Shown piece by piece: positions 1 to 9,585 of a stretch of 62,032 nt of DNA. The stretch covers positions 1-62,032 of the forward strand of contig PAIP01000070.1 in the NCBI GenBank assembly GCA_002704915.1, in the 5' to 3' direction. This DNA is from Parvularcula sp. Lineage in GTDB: Bacteria > Pseudomonadota > Alphaproteobacteria > Caulobacterales > Parvularculaceae. A program made the translations under genes and the position numbers. Every line of letters begins with the position of its first letter. Positions within the stretch are counted from its first letter, which is position 1. Below the pieces are notes generated by a model. That model was not told where the DNA came from. It did no database searches and was given only the letters and a program-made list of their open reading frames with translations.

Positions 1-1
1 A

Positions 2-529
2 TCCGGCGGCGTGCCGGGCGGTTATGTCCGGAACACGGCGGAATTCGAACCGCTTGCAGAAGAAAAAAGATTTATCGCGGTGGTGGAGGCGCTGACGCCC
101 TGCACCGATCCGGAATATCGCCAATTCGATTTCTGGCTCGGGACCTGGGATGTGACGCCCGCTGGCCAAAGTTCTTCGACGGCGACGAATAAGATTTCGA
201 CCGAGCATGGCGGTTGCGTTGTGCTGGAGCAGTATGATGCGGGCGGCTTCACCGGCATGAGCATCAACTTCTATGACACTAATGACGGTCATTGGCATCA
301 GACATGGATGTCGAACGCCGGCGCCGCGCTTTACCTCAAGGGCGGGCTTGAGGACGGCGCCATGGTGATGTCTGACAAAGAGCTTGCAGACTCAGACACC
401 ATCAATCGGATCACCTGGACGCCCAATGAGGATGGCAGCGTGCGCCAGCATTGGGAGACGTCGACCGATGACGGCGCAAGCTGGACGACGGTTTTTGACG
501 GCCTCTACACGAAGAAAGCGCAAGACTAG
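2..529 (+). CDS. DUF1579-like hypothetical protein, 5' end cut by the window
   Basis: The reading frame is open to the first base of the window; the first possible internal start is a GTG at 11, so the true N-terminus is probably missing. The protein carries the pattern QFDFWLGTWDV near residue 40, then a WHQ(T)W segment and a C-terminal FDGLY motif after a GSVRQHWE stretch, which I associate with the DUF1579-like family of small beta-rich, lipocalin-like proteins. The biochemical role is unknown. It converges on the next gene (minus strand), which has a related W/DGG(E/A)xW pattern, so the two may be distant relatives. Family assignment is from motif memory. Confidence 0.75.
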   Translation, partial: SGGVPGGYVRNTAEFEPLAEEKRFIAVVEALTPCTDPEYRQFDFWLGTWDVTPAGQSSSTATNKISTEHGGCVVLEQYDAGGFTGMSINFYDTNDGHWHQTWMSNAGAALYLKGGLEDGAMVMSDKELADSDTINRITWTPNEDGSVRQHWETSTDDGASWTTVFDGLYTKKAQD

Positions 530-545
530 GCGATGGCGACGCGGA

Positions 546-1304
546 TCAGTTCAGGGGGGCGTCCTCAACGGAGACAACGCCCTTTTCAAAGCTCCATGTC
601 AGCGTCCGCCAGACCCAGCCGCCATCTTTCGGCGCCAGCGATGCGAAGCTGAAGCCCGTTGGCGCGCCTGTTTTGTCAGTGTCGAACCGGCCCCAGGCGT
701 TTCCGTCGAGGAAGATCATGCCGTCTTCAGGCGTCAGCCTCGATGCAAAAGGCGCGAATTGCGCCGACCATTCTTGCGGGAGGGGCGGCGGCGTTGCGAG
801 TGTTTTCAAATATTCGATGATGTTGAACGGCGTGCGCCATGTCTCGCCGCCATCATAGCTGCGGCTCATTTCGAAATGCTGGTCGCCGCCGCGCAGGAAA
901 TCCGTCGCCCATTTTTCCTTGAAGACGCCGTCGGGATCGTGACCTTCGCCTTCCGCCAAGAGCCGGGCGCCGTCCCAGTGCAGCTTGATATCCGTGTAGC
1001 CGTCCACGCCGACCATGACCCAGAGCGTTCGCCCGCGGCTGCGGTCCTCGTTCCAGATGGTGATGCTGGCGCCATGGAAAACCGGCGCGCCGGCCGGGCC
1101 GATGGTCCGGTATTCCGAGATATCGGCGCGTCCGTCATGAAAACAATATTGCGTGGCGCGGTCATGACTGGATTGAGCCGCGCCGTTTTCGTCAAAACCC
1201 GTGCTCCAGGCCTCAAGCACCGCCGGTTCGCATTCAGTGCGATAGCCGGGCAGCTCCGGCGCCGTCTGCAAGGCGAGAATGGCTGCAAGGAAAATGGACT
1301 GCAT
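546..1304 (-). CDS. Secreted hypothetical protein, DUF1579-like pattern
   Basis: The 252-residue product starts with a short hydrophobic stretch (MQSIFLAAILALQTAP) that looks like a signal peptide, so it is probably exported. A YDGGETWRTPF segment in the second half resembles the DGASWTTVFDG segment of the convergent gene at the left edge, suggesting shared ancestry or fold. No catalytic motif is recognisable and I assign no function. It lies 32 bp downstream of ubiG on the same strand and could be co-transcribed with it, although nothing else links it to ubiquinone synthesis. Confidence 0.75.
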   Translation of the reverse strand: MQSIFLAAILALQTAPELPGYRTECEPAVLEAWSTGFDENGAAQSSHDRATQYCFHDGRADISEYRTIGPAGAPVFHGASITIWNEDRSRGRTLWVMVGVDGYTDIKLHWDGARLLAEGEGHDPDGVFKEKWATDFLRGGDQHFEMSRSYDGGETWRTPFNIIEYLKTLATPPPLPQEWSAQFAPFASRLTPEDGMIFLDGNAWGRFDTDKTGAPTGFSFASLAPKDGGWVWRTLTWSFEKGVVSVEDAPLN

Positions 1305-1336
1305 TGCTGGCTCTCCCCAATTTTATGTTTTTTCGT

Positions 1337-2131
1337 TTACGGCTTCACCGCGCTCAACATGTAATTGACGCTGACATCGTCGCCGATGCGCCAGATATCC
1401 ATCAGCGGGTTGTAGCTGACGCCGGCTTCCGCTGTTACAGTAAGGCCCGCGCGCGACAACGCCGCCTTCGCTTCATCAGGCTTGACGAATTTGCGCGGGT
1501 CATGCGTGCCCGCCGGCAGCCAGCGCAGAATATATTCGGCGCCGATCTTCGCCAGCGCCAGCGCTTTCAGGGTTCGATTGATGGTCGCCATCACCATCAT
1601 GCCGCCGGGTTTGACGAGATTGCCCGAGCTTTGCAGGAAAACATCCACATCGGACACATGCTCGACGACTTCGAGATTAAGCACAATGTCGAAAGGCTCG
1701 GTGTTTTCCTCGACCAGCTTTTCGACGGTCGTGGCGCGATAATCGATATCGAGGCCAAGCGGCTCTGCATGCGCCATGGCCGTCTTGATGTTGCGTTCCG
1801 ACGCATCGATCGCGGTCACGCGCGCGCCGAGGCGGCGCATGGGTTCGGCGACGAGCCCGCCGCCGCAGCCGATATCGAGCAGGCGCAGCCCCTCCAGCGG
1901 TTTCTCAGCGCGCCGGTCGCGGTTGAAATGCGCGCAGGCGCCGTCGCGGATATAGGCGAGGCGGACCGGATTGAATTTGTGCAGCGGCTTGAATTTGCCG
2001 AAGGGGTCCCACCATTCATCGGCGATGGCTGAGAACTTTTTGACCTCATCTGGGTCGATTGTGGTAATTCCTGAGCGTGAAATTGCGTCTTCGTCTGTGG
2101 TCTTTAACCCGGACTGCGCCATTTTTGACAT
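1337..2131 (-). CDS. ubiG: UbiG, bifunctional 2-polyprenyl-6-hydroxyphenol / 3-demethylubiquinol O-methyltransferase
   Basis: Performs the two SAM-dependent O-methylations of ubiquinone synthesis in the cytoplasm. The 264-residue length is normal for alphaproteobacterial UbiG. The class I methyltransferase glycine motif [14 protein letters not shown] lies near residue 86, followed by an acidic ribose-binding position ([11 protein letters not shown]), a [10 protein letters not shown] segment and the family-typical [17 protein letters not shown] near the N-terminus. It is transcribed divergently from lysC across a 98-bp gap, a neighbour pair common in alphaproteobacteria. Confidence 0.97.
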   Translation of the reverse strand: MSKMAQSGLKTTDEDAISRSGITTIDPDEVKKFSAIADEWWDPFGKFKPLHKFNPVRLAYIRDGACAHFNRDRRAEKPLEGLRLLDIGCGGGLVAEPMRRLGARVTAIDASERNIKTAMAHAEPLGLDIDYRATTVEKLVEENTEPFDIVLNLEVVEHVSDVDVFLQSSGNLVKPGGMMVMATINRTLKALALAKIGAEYILRWLPAGTHDPRKFVKPDEAKAALSRAGLTVTAEAGVSYNPLMDIWRIGDDVSVNYMLSAVKP

Positions 2132-2229
2132 TTCCTCGCTTGCGCGCGGACGCGCTGCTTTCTAGAGATACGCCAGATTTGCGCCTCCGGCTGGCGGGGG
2201 CAAGAGGGACATGATTTCGCAGGCGCAAT

Positions 2230-3528
2230 ATGGCCCGTATCGTGATGAAATTCGGCGGCACGTCGGTCGCCAATCTCGACCGCATTCGCGCGGCGGCGGA
2301 TTTTGTGCGTCGCGAGGCGGATGCGGGCCATTCGGTCGCTGTCGTCGTCTCAGCCATGGCGGGCGAGACCAATCGTCTGGTGGGCCTGTGTGCTGAAGCG
2401 GGTGAGCCGGCGCCCGCGCTAGACGCGCGGGATGTGGAATATGACGCCGTTGTCGCCTCGGGCGAGCAGGTGACGTCCGGGCTCCTGGCGCTTGTCATGC
2501 AAAATCTTGGTTATCGCGCCCGGTCCTGGCAGGGCTGGCAGATCCCGCTGAAGACCGATCTCGCCCATGGCAAGGCGCGAATCGCCGAGATTGAAGGCGA
2601 GGCGCTGGGCGAGGCTATCGACAGCGGCGAAATCGCCATCTGCGCCGGGTTCCAGGGCATTGCGCCCGATGGCCGCATCGCGACGCTCGGCCGCGGCGGT
2701 TCGGATACGTCGGCGGTGGCGCTCGCCGCTGCGGTGGGTGCGGAGCGCTGCGACATCTATACGGATGTGGACGGCGTCTATACGACCGACCCGCGGCTCA
2801 CCAAACAGGCGCGGCGCATCAACAAGATTTCGTTTGAAGAGATGCTGGAAATGGCGTCTGTGGGCGCGAAGGTGCTGCAGACCCGTTCAGTCGAGCTCGC
2901 CATGCGCTATAAGGTGCCGGTGCGGGTGCTTTCGAGCTTCGATCCGCCCGACGCGCCGGGGCCGGGCACGCTCATCTGCGATGAGGATGATATTGTGGAA
3001 GAAAACGTCGTCACCACCGTCACCCCCGATTTCAACGAAGCGAGCGTCACGATTCTCGCCGTGCCCGACGAGCCGGGAAGGGCGGCCGGAATTTTCGACG
3101 CGCTCGCCGCGGCGAATATCAATATCGACATGATCGTCCAGAGCGCCTCGCGCGAGGCCGGGTTCGCCAATATTTCTTTCACCACGAAAGAAGGCGACCT
3201 TGACCGCGCCATGAAAGTGCTGTCGGAAGAGCAGCCCAAGATCGGCTTCAAGGCGACGCAGTCTGACCGGAATGTCGCCAAGGTCTCCGTCATCGGTCTC
3301 GGCATGAAGAGCCATGCCGGCGTCGCCGCGACTATGTTCCGCACCCTCGCGGAAAAAGGCATCAATATCCAGAATATTTCCACATCCGAGATTAAGATCA
3401 GTGTCCTGATCAATGCAGACGCGGCCGAATATGCTGTGCGCGTGCTGCATGAGGCTTATGGTCTTGATAAACTGCCGCAAGCCGCGAAGGGCGGAATGGC
3501 CCTTGCGCGCAGCGAAAGGCCGCGATGA
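2230..3528 (+). CDS. lysC: Aspartate kinase
   Basis: Phosphorylates aspartate, the first committed step to lysine, threonine, methionine and diaminopimelate. The 432-residue product starts with the family signature MKFGGTSVANL, has the substrate loop SGEQVTSGLLAL and the GRGGSDTSAVALA motif, and DIYTDVDGVYTTDPR near residue 180. The C-terminal third holds two ACT domains, which in this family bind the feedback inhibitor. The start at 2230 gives the conserved MARIVMKFGG N-terminus. It overlaps ptsP by 4 bp (ATGA), so the two genes are translationally coupled. Confidence 0.97.
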   Translation: MARIVMKFGGTSVANLDRIRAAADFVRREADAGHSVAVVVSAMAGETNRLVGLCAEAGEPAPALDARDVEYDAVVASGEQVTSGLLALVMQNLGYRARSWQGWQIPLKTDLAHGKARIAEIEGEALGEAIDSGEIAICAGFQGIAPDGRIATLGRGGSDTSAVALAAAVGAERCDIYTDVDGVYTTDPRLTKQARRINKISFEEMLEMASVGAKVLQTRSVELAMRYKVPVRVLSSFDPPDAPGPGTLICDEDDIVEENVVTTVTPDFNEASVTILAVPDEPGRAAGIFDALAAANINIDMIVQSASREAGFANISFTTKEGDLDRAMKVLSEEQPKIGFKATQSDRNVAKVSVIGLGMKSHAGVAATMFRTLAEKGINIQNISTSEIKISVLINADAAEYAVRVLHEAYGLDKLPQAAKGGMALARSERPR

Positions 3529-5816
3529 GCATTGAGAAAACACGCCCGCCTCATGGCGGTCATGGCGAACAGGGCATCACGGTGCTCCTGAAGCGCATGC
3601 GCGACGCCGTTGCGCATGATACTAGCGCTCAGGAACGTCTCGACCTCCTGACGAAAGTCATCGCCAGCCATGTGGTCGCGGATGTCTGCTCCATCTATCT
3701 GCGCCGCCCCGACGACGTTCTGGAGCTTTATTCCACAGAGGGCCTCAATCCACAGGCTGTGCATAAGACGCGGCTCAATTGGGGCGAAGGTCTGGTGGGT
3801 CTCGTCGCCAAACGCGCCAGCCCCATGGTGACCTCTGAGGCGCCGAAGCATCCCTCTTTCTCCTATCGTCCGGAAACGGGCGAAGATCCGCTGCACTCAT
3901 TTCTGGGCGTTCCCCTGATCCGGTCCGGCAAGACGCTTGGCGTGCTTGTCGTTCAGAACAAGGCGGCGCGTGAATACACGCATGAAGAAATCGAGGCCGT
4001 GCAGGCCGTCGCGACGCTGCTCGCGGAAATCGCCGCATCGGGCGAACTCTTAAGCCAGGAAGAAACGCATCTCGTCGGCGAGATGCTGCACCGTCCGGAA
4101 AAACTGAAAGGCTTCGGCATTGTTTCGGGCATCGCCGTCGGCAAGGCGGTCTATCTCCAGCCGCCTGCGCCCAAGCACAAGGTCTTTGCCAAAAATCCGG
4201 CGGAAGAAGCGGCGCGGCTTGAGGAAGGCTTGAATGAGTTGCGCCAGTCGGTGGATGCGATGCTGGCGACCAATGCGTCCCTGAGCGGCGTCTCGCGCGA
4301 AGTGCTCGAGACCTATCGTCTCTTCGCTTATGACCGCGGCTGGAAGGACCGGCTGCGCGCGGCTGTCTTTTCAGGGCTCACGGCGGAATCGGCGGTCGAG
4401 CAGGTCAAGTCGGAAAACCGGGCGCGCCTGTCGCAATCGCGCGATCCTTATCTGCGTGAGCGCATGCACGATCTCGACGATTTGTCGAACCGGCTGCTGC
4501 GCCACCTCGCCGGCGACAAGAATGTGGGCAAGCGCGCGCTTTATGACGAAACGATCCTCATTGCGCGCACCATGGGGCCGGCGGAACTGCTCGAATATGA
4601 CCGCAAGCGCCTGAAAGGCCTGGTGCTTGGCGAGGTGTCCGCCACCTCCCACGTCGCCATTGTCGCCCGCGCCTTGAAGCTTCCCATGGTCACCGGCGCG
4701 CCCGAGGCCATGGAGCTGACGGAGGAGGGGGACACGGCGATCATCGACGGCGACGCCGGCGAGATTCACATTCGCCCGTCTTCCGAAACGCTGGAGGAGT
4801 TTCGCGCCAAGCAGACGCGCTATCGCGAGCTTGAAGAAAGCTATGTCAGCGAAAAGAACCTCCCGTCGCGGACGAAGGACGGCGCCGACGTCGCGATCAT
4901 GATGAATGCGGGGCTCGCGCTCGACATGCCTTATCTGGACCAGACCGGCGCCGAAGGCGTGGGGCTTTTCCGGACCGAACTTCAATTCCTGATCGGCTCG
5001 CAATTGCCGAGCGTCGCCAGCCAGGAAGCGCTTTACCGCGAGGCCTTGGACCTTGCGAACGGCAAGCCGGTGATCTTCCGCACGGCCGATATCGGCGGCG
5101 ACAAGACCGCGCCATACATGGATCATGGCAATGAGGTGAACCCGGCCATGGGCTGGCGGGGCTTGCGCATGGCGGTGGACCGGCCCGGCATGATCAGGCC
5201 GCAATTGCGCGCGCTTCTCTCCGCGGCGGCGGGCCGGACCCTTTATGTGATGTTCCCCTTTGTCACCCTGCCGACCGAAATCGATGACATTCGCGCGCTG
5301 CTCGATCGCGAAATCGACCGGGCGAAGCGCCGCGACAAGGAATTGCCCGAGGCGATCAAGGTGGGGGCCATGATCGAGACGCCGGCCTCGGCCTGGCGCG
5401 CTGACCTGATCGCGGAGAAAGTCGATTTCCTGTCGGTGGGCGGCAACGATCTCGCGCAGTTCTTTTTTGCCGCGGACAGGGATTCAGAACGCGTACAGCG
5501 GCGTTATGATCCCATGAATGGCGGTTTCCTGAACTTTTTGAAAAACACCGTCGAGAAAGTGTCCCGCACCGGGACGCCCTTATCTTATTGCGGCGAGCAG
5601 ACGGCGGACCCGGTGACGGCTGCTGCTCTGATCGGCGTCGGGGTGCGGTTGTTCTCGCTTCCTGCCGCCTTTGTCGGCCCGTTCCGGCGCATGGTGCGCA
5701 CACTCGATGCAAAAGCCGTGGCTGAGTGGCTCGACGCCAATATGAGCGCGCCGGAAGTGACCTTGCGTCCCGCTTTCAGGGAGTTTCTGAAAAATTCCGG
5801 CGTCACGCTTGAATAA
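3525..5816 (+). CDS. ptsP: PtsP, nitrogen-PTS enzyme I (phosphoenolpyruvate-protein phosphotransferase)
   Basis: Transfers phosphate from PEP to NPr in the nitrogen-related PTS, a regulatory cascade. The 763-residue protein has an N-terminal GAF domain (about residues 20-165, containing LGVPLIRSGKTLGVLVVQN), which distinguishes EI-Ntr from sugar-PTS enzyme I. The swivelling domain has the phosphohistidine in ATSHVAIVARAL (His376). The PEP-binding barrel shows GAEGVGLFRTELQFL, RTADIGGDK and GGNDLAQFF, with a cysteine in LSYCGEQTADP. It overlaps lysC by 4 bp, a linkage usual in this class. NPr and EIIA-Ntr are not in the window. Confidence 0.96.
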   Translation: MSIEKTRPPHGGHGEQGITVLLKRMRDAVAHDTSAQERLDLLTKVIASHVVADVCSIYLRRPDDVLELYSTEGLNPQAVHKTRLNWGEGLVGLVAKRASPMVTSEAPKHPSFSYRPETGEDPLHSFLGVPLIRSGKTLGVLVVQNKAAREYTHEEIEAVQAVATLLAEIAASGELLSQEETHLVGEMLHRPEKLKGFGIVSGIAVGKAVYLQPPAPKHKVFAKNPAEEAARLEEGLNELRQSVDAMLATNASLSGVSREVLETYRLFAYDRGWKDRLRAAVFSGLTAESAVEQVKSENRARLSQSRDPYLRERMHDLDDLSNRLLRHLAGDKNVGKRALYDETILIARTMGPAELLEYDRKRLKGLVLGEVSATSHVAIVARALKLPMVTGAPEAMELTEEGDTAIIDGDAGEIHIRPSSETLEEFRAKQTRYRELEESYVSEKNLPSRTKDGADVAIMMNAGLALDMPYLDQTGAEGVGLFRTELQFLIGSQLPSVASQEALYREALDLANGKPVIFRTADIGGDKTAPYMDHGNEVNPAMGWRGLRMAVDRPGMIRPQLRALLSAAAGRTLYVMFPFVTLPTEIDDIRALLDREIDRAKRRDKELPEAIKVGAMIETPASAWRADLIAEKVDFLSVGGNDLAQFFFAADRDSERVQRRYDPMNGGFLNFLKNTVEKVSRTGTPLSYCGEQTADPVTAAALIGVGVRLFSLPAAFVGPFRRMVRTLDAKAVAEWLDANMSAPEVTLRPAFREFLKNSGVTLE

Positions 5817-5951
5817 ATCGCAGGTTAACGCATTCCTGTTTAAAGATGGGTGATATTTCACCTTGAAGAGGCCCTTCAGCGCGGCTTTTTTTGCTATGCT
5901 TGCAGAAAGCTGCGGATTCGAAGGCGAATGCGACAAGCGAAAGGCGTTAAC

Positions 5952-6773
5952 GTGACGACGGCGAACGGGTCAGCGGAAATAGTCGATATGGCGGATGCGC
6001 GGGCGCGGCTGGCGGCGGACGCCGGAGAATTTGAACATGTGGGCGCGAAGCTCGCCGCCATTCGTGAAAGCCGCGGCGTTACCTTGCGCGAAGCGGCGGC
6101 GCGCACCCATATCCGCGAAAACCATCTCGCCGCCATCGAAACAGTCGATGCGAGCGGGCTTCCCGCTCGGCCTTACGCGCTGGGCTTTGTGCGGACTTAT
6201 GCGGAGTTTTTGGAAATCGACGCACGCGCCGCTGTCGAACAGTTCAAGTTCGATGCAGGCTATGATGCGCCGCAGCCGGTCGACGCGGAGAAGTTCCGCG
6301 CCCCCGAGGAGACGGCTGAGATTCAGGGACGCGACATGTCGCTTCCCGTCTTTGTCGCGATCATCGCCTTCATCCTCTGGGCTGCGTGGCAGATCACATT
6401 GACATCGAAGGTCACGCCCATCGGCGAAAACGCCGAGCCGGCGCCCGCGGCCGTTTCGCCGACGACCCAGACGCCCGCCCCGGCGCCTGTCATTGGCGAA
6501 CTCATCGAAGCGCGTCCGGTGGAGCAGATCGATCCGGTCTATCCGTTCAACTGCGCGCCGAGCGCACAGGGCGTCGAAACCGTCACGGTCGCCTTTACGG
6601 TCACCTCAACCGGCCGCATCGCCGGCGAACGCGTTGCGGGCTCCACAAACGCCTGTTTTGACGAGGCCTCGCTCAACGCCTTGCGGCGCTGGCGCTATGA
6701 GCCGCGCACGGTCGATGGCGTCGCCAAGCCAGCCTACGATCAAATCCACGTTTTCCGCTTTGAGCGCCCGTAA
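5952..6773 (+). CDS. RodZ-like HTH / transmembrane protein with a TonB-type C-terminal domain
   Basis: The N-terminal region (about residues 20-100 from the GTG start) is a Cro/C1-type HTH like RodZ: VGAKLAAIRESRGVTLREAAARTHI, then RPYALGFVRTYAEFL. One membrane helix follows (SLPVFVAIIAFILWAAWQI), then a Pro/Ala-rich spacer. The C-terminus is not the usual DUF4115 but a TonB-C-like fold: IDPVYPFNCAP, TVAFTVTSTGRI, ASLNALRRWRYEP. I chose GTG 5952 because AAAGG sits 7 nt upstream; an ATG at 5928 and one at 5850 are also in frame. Likely an inner-membrane protein with a periplasmic TonB-like domain; whether it scaffolds MreB or transduces energy cannot be said. Confidence 0.8.
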   Translation: MTTANGSAEIVDMADARARLAADAGEFEHVGAKLAAIRESRGVTLREAAARTHIRENHLAAIETVDASGLPARPYALGFVRTYAEFLEIDARAAVEQFKFDAGYDAPQPVDAEKFRAPEETAEIQGRDMSLPVFVAIIAFILWAAWQITLTSKVTPIGENAEPAPAAVSPTTQTPAPAPVIGELIEARPVEQIDPVYPFNCAPSAQGVETVTVAFTVTSTGRIAGERVAGSTNACFDEASLNALRRWRYEPRTVDGVAKPAYDQIHVFRFERP

Positions 6774-6931
6774 GAAGGCGCACCCAGTAAGCCTTTGAAC
6801 GCCCATAGCCGCCGTTTTGCGCGCCTTTAAGGGCGAGGGCCCAGATGGGGCTTGACTTCACAGCCGGGCGCGCAATCTTGGCGGTGCAATACCGGGTGTT
6901 TAAAAGGCCCCGCAAGGCGAGAGCAGGTTCC

Positions 6932-8062
6932 ATGTCAGTTCGTCCCTGGCGCGATATTGAGCGCCGAAAATGCCGTCAGATCATGGTGGGCAATGTGCCT
7001 GTGGGCGGCGATGCGCCTATTGCGGTCCAGTCCATGACCAACACGCTCACCTCGGATGCGCAGGCGACGATCCGTCAGGTGAACGAGATCGCCGAGGCCG
7101 GCGCCGATATCGTGCGTGTTTCCTGCCCGGATGTGGACTCGACAAAAGCGCTCAAAGAAATCTGCAAGAATGTGCCGGTGCCGATCGTTGCGGACATTCA
7201 CTTCCACTACAAGCGGGGCATCGAAGCGGCGGAAGCGGGCGCGGCCTGTCTCAGAATCAATCCGGGCAATATCGGCTCGGAAGACCGCGTGCGCGAAGTC
7301 ATCAAGGCGGCGAAGGATCATGGCTGCTCCATGCGCATCGGCGTCAATGGCGGAAGCCTTGAAAAAGACCTGCTCGAAAAATACGGCGAGCCTTGCCCTG
7401 AAGCGATGGTGGAAAGCGCTCTCGACCACGCAAAAATTCTTCAGGACAATGACTTTCACGAGTTCAAGATTTCGGTGAAGGCGTCTGACGTGTTTCTGAC
7501 GGTTGCGGCCTATCACGCGCTCGCCGACGCTATCGATTGCCCCTTGCATCTTGGCGTGACCGAGGCAGGCGGTTTGCGCATCGGCTCCATCAAGTCGGCG
7601 GTCGGTCTCGGCAATCTTCTTTGGGCCGGCATTGGGGACACCATCCGCGTGTCGCTTTCCGCCGACCCGGTGGAAGAGATCAAAGCCGGTTATGACATTC
7701 TGAAATCGCTGAACCTGCGCCATCGCGGCGTCAATGTGATTTCCTGTCCGTCCTGCGCGCGTCAGGGCTTCAATGTCATCGAAACAGTCGAAACGCTTGA
7801 AAAGCGCCTTGCGCATATCACCACCCCGATGACGCTTTCCGTCATCGGCTGCGTCGTCAACGGGCCAGGCGAAGCGCGCGAGACCGATATCGGTTTTACG
7901 GGCGGCGGGGCCGGCAAGGAGCACGGCATGATTTATATCAATGGCGACGTGGATCATCGCATCGACAATTCAGAACTTGTCGACCATCTCGTCGAACTGG
8001 TTGAAAAACGCGCAGCCGAAATCAAGGCGGAGGAAGAAGCACAGTCCGTCGCTGCGGAATAG
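6932..8062 (+). CDS. ispG: IspG (GcpE), 4-hydroxy-3-methylbut-2-enyl-diphosphate synthase
   Basis: Catalyses the penultimate step of the MEP pathway to isoprenoid precursors using a [4Fe-4S] cluster. The start at 6932 (MSVRPW) gives the 376-residue length usual for the short bacterial form; the open frame extends upstream to 6845 without homology. Cluster cysteines are visible in [11 protein letters not shown] and in [13 protein letters not shown], and the N-terminal TIM-barrel signature [13 protein letters not shown] is present. A strong intrinsic terminator follows at 8080-8113. Confidence 0.97.
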   Translation: MSVRPWRDIERRKCRQIMVGNVPVGGDAPIAVQSMTNTLTSDAQATIRQVNEIAEAGADIVRVSCPDVDSTKALKEICKNVPVPIVADIHFHYKRGIEAAEAGAACLRINPGNIGSEDRVREVIKAAKDHGCSMRIGVNGGSLEKDLLEKYGEPCPEAMVESALDHAKILQDNDFHEFKISVKASDVFLTVAAYHALADAIDCPLHLGVTEAGGLRIGSIKSAVGLGNLLWAGIGDTIRVSLSADPVEEIKAGYDILKSLNLRHRGVNVISCPSCARQGFNVIETVETLEKRLAHITTPMTLSVIGCVVNGPGEARETDIGFTGGGAGKEHGMIYINGDVDHRIDNSELVDHLVELVEKRAAEIKAEEEAQSVAAE

Positions 8063-8079
8063 CGAAGCAACATTTGCAA

Positions 8080-8113
8080 GCGCGCGTGAGGGACGCCCTC
8101 GCGCGCGTTTTTT
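8080..8113 (+). terminator. Rho-independent terminator after ispG
   Basis: A 13-bp GC-rich inverted repeat (one G-T pair) closes on a 3-nt ACG loop at 8093-8095 and is followed directly by a run of six T at 8108-8113. It lies 18 bp after the ispG stop. Confidence 0.85.
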
Positions 8114-8131
8114 CATGAAGAAAGAAGAAGA

Positions 8132-8500
8132 ATGATAAAAACGATTACGCTCGCGCTTGTTGCACTAGTCCTGGCATCCTGCGTGCGCGGCGGCGCCGAG
8201 GCGGCGGAAGGGGAGACAACCCATCTCATTATCATCTTTCATGTGGCTGAAGGTCATCTGGAGGATTTCCTGCCGATCATGACCGGCATTAACGAAGGCA
8301 TGTCGGGCGAGGAAGGGTTTGAAAATGCCGTCGTCTATCGCGATGCGGACGATCCGCTGACTTTCACCCTCATCGAGAGATGGGAAAGCCGGGCGTTCCA
8401 CCGCGCCCATTACGACCGCATTGTGGAATCGGGCGACTGGGCGAATATTTTGGCCATGCTGACCGAGACGCCTGTGTTGCGTTACAATGAAAAACTCTGA
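8132..8500 (+). CDS. Putative lipoprotein with antibiotic-biosynthesis-monooxygenase-like (ABM) fold
   Basis: The 122-residue product begins with a signal peptide ending in a lipobox-like LASC (Cys17), so it may be a lipid-anchored envelope protein. The rest has the ferredoxin-like pattern of ABM/quinol-monooxygenase-type proteins: HLIIIFHVAEGHLEDFL, GFENAVVYRDADDP, FTLIERWESRAFHRAH. In that family such domains oxidise quinols or simply bind small aromatics; no substrate can be named. It ends 11 bp before prfA. Confidence 0.7.
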   Translation: MIKTITLALVALVLASCVRGGAEAAEGETTHLIIIFHVAEGHLEDFLPIMTGINEGMSGEEGFENAVVYRDADDPLTFTLIERWESRAFHRAHYDRIVESGDWANILAMLTETPVLRYNEKL

Positions 8501-8511
8501 TTGCGTAAATT

Positions 8512-9585
8512 ATGATCCCTCAGGAAAAGCTGAACGCACTGATTGCGAAATTCGAAAAGATCGAAGCCGCCATGGCGACCGCCGCCGGCGCGGAAGAAAT
8601 TGTGCGTCTGTCCAAGGAGCATGGCGAGCTGAAGGACGTCGTCGAAAAGGCGCGCGAACTCACTTCTGTGCGCACACAGATCGTCGAGCTTAAAGAACTA
8701 TCCGAAGGCGACGATAAGGAAATGGCTGACATGGCCTATGAAGAGCTGCAGGAGCTGAAAGAGAAAGCGCCTGAAATCGAGCACGATCTTCAGCTCATGC
8801 TGCTCCCCAAGGACAAGGCCGACGATAGCTCCGTCATCCTCGAAGTGCGCGCGGGCACTGGCGGCGATGAGGCGGCGATTTTCGCCGGCGATCTTTTCCG
8901 CATGTATCAGCGCTACGCCCAGCTTCAGGGATGGAAGGTTGAAGTGCTCTCAGCCTCGGAGTCGGATAAAAACGGCTATAAAGAAATTCAGGCGAGCATC
9001 TCCGGCGACGGCGTCTTCGCCAAGATGAAATTCGAAAGCGGCGTGCATCGCGTTCAGCGGGTGCCGGAGACGGAAACGCAAGGCCGCGTTCACACATCGG
9101 CGGCGACGGTGGCGGTGCTGCCCGAGCCGGAGGATGTCGATATCGAAATCAACGAAGCGGATCTCAGGATCGACGTTTTTCGCGCCTCGGGTCCGGGCGG
9201 CCAGTCGGTGAACACAACCGACTCCGCGGTGCGCATTACGCACATTCCCACCGGCGTCGTCGTTTCCCAGCAGGATGAAAAATCGCAGCATAAAAACCGC
9301 GCCAAGGCGATGAAGATCCTGCGCGCGCGCCTTTACGAAGCCGAACGCGCCCGCGCCGAGGCGGAACGGGCCGCCGCGCGCAAGGGCATGGTCGGGTCGG
9401 GGGATCGGTCGGAGCGCATCCGGACCTATAATTTCCCGCAAAGCCGCGTTACCGATCACCGCATCGGCCTTACAGTTCACAATCTCGATGAAGTCATTCG
9501 CGGCGACGGGCTCGATCCCATTGTTGAAGAATTGCGCGCACAGGATCGTGCCGACCGCCTTGCGGCGATGCAGGAAGATGCCTGA
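8512..9585 (+). CDS. prfA: Peptide chain release factor 1
   Basis: Recognises UAA/UAG stop codons and triggers peptide release on the ribosome. The 357-residue length is standard. The catalytic GGQ is at residues 229-231 within [11 protein letters not shown]; Gln231 is the residue methylated by PrmC, whose gene overlaps the 3' end. The C-terminal motifs [19 protein letters not shown] are typical of RF1. The stop overlaps the prmC start by 8 bp, so the enzyme and its substrate are co-translated. Confidence 0.97.
   Translation: MIPQEKLNALIAKFEKIEAAMATAAGAEEIVRLSKEHGELKDVVEKARELTSVRTQIVELKELSEGDDKEMADMAYEELQELKEKAPEIEHDLQLMLLPKDKADDSSVILEVRAGTGGDEAAIFAGDLFRMYQRYAQLQGWKVEVLSASESDKNGYKEIQASISGDGVFAKMKFESGVHRVQRVPETETQGRVHTSAATVAVLPEPEDVDIEINEADLRIDVFRASGPGGQSVNTTDSAVRITHIPTGVVVSQQDEKSQHKNRAKAMKILRARLYEAERARAEAERAAARKGMVGSGDRSERIRTYNFPQSRVTDHRIGLTVHNLDEVIRGDGLDPIVEELRAQDRADRLAAMQEDA

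Noticed and set aside
384-1364. Long plus-strand frame over the secreted protein gene
   Set aside because: It is the antisense shadow of 546-1304, with Arg/Ala-rich low-complexity translation and no motifs.
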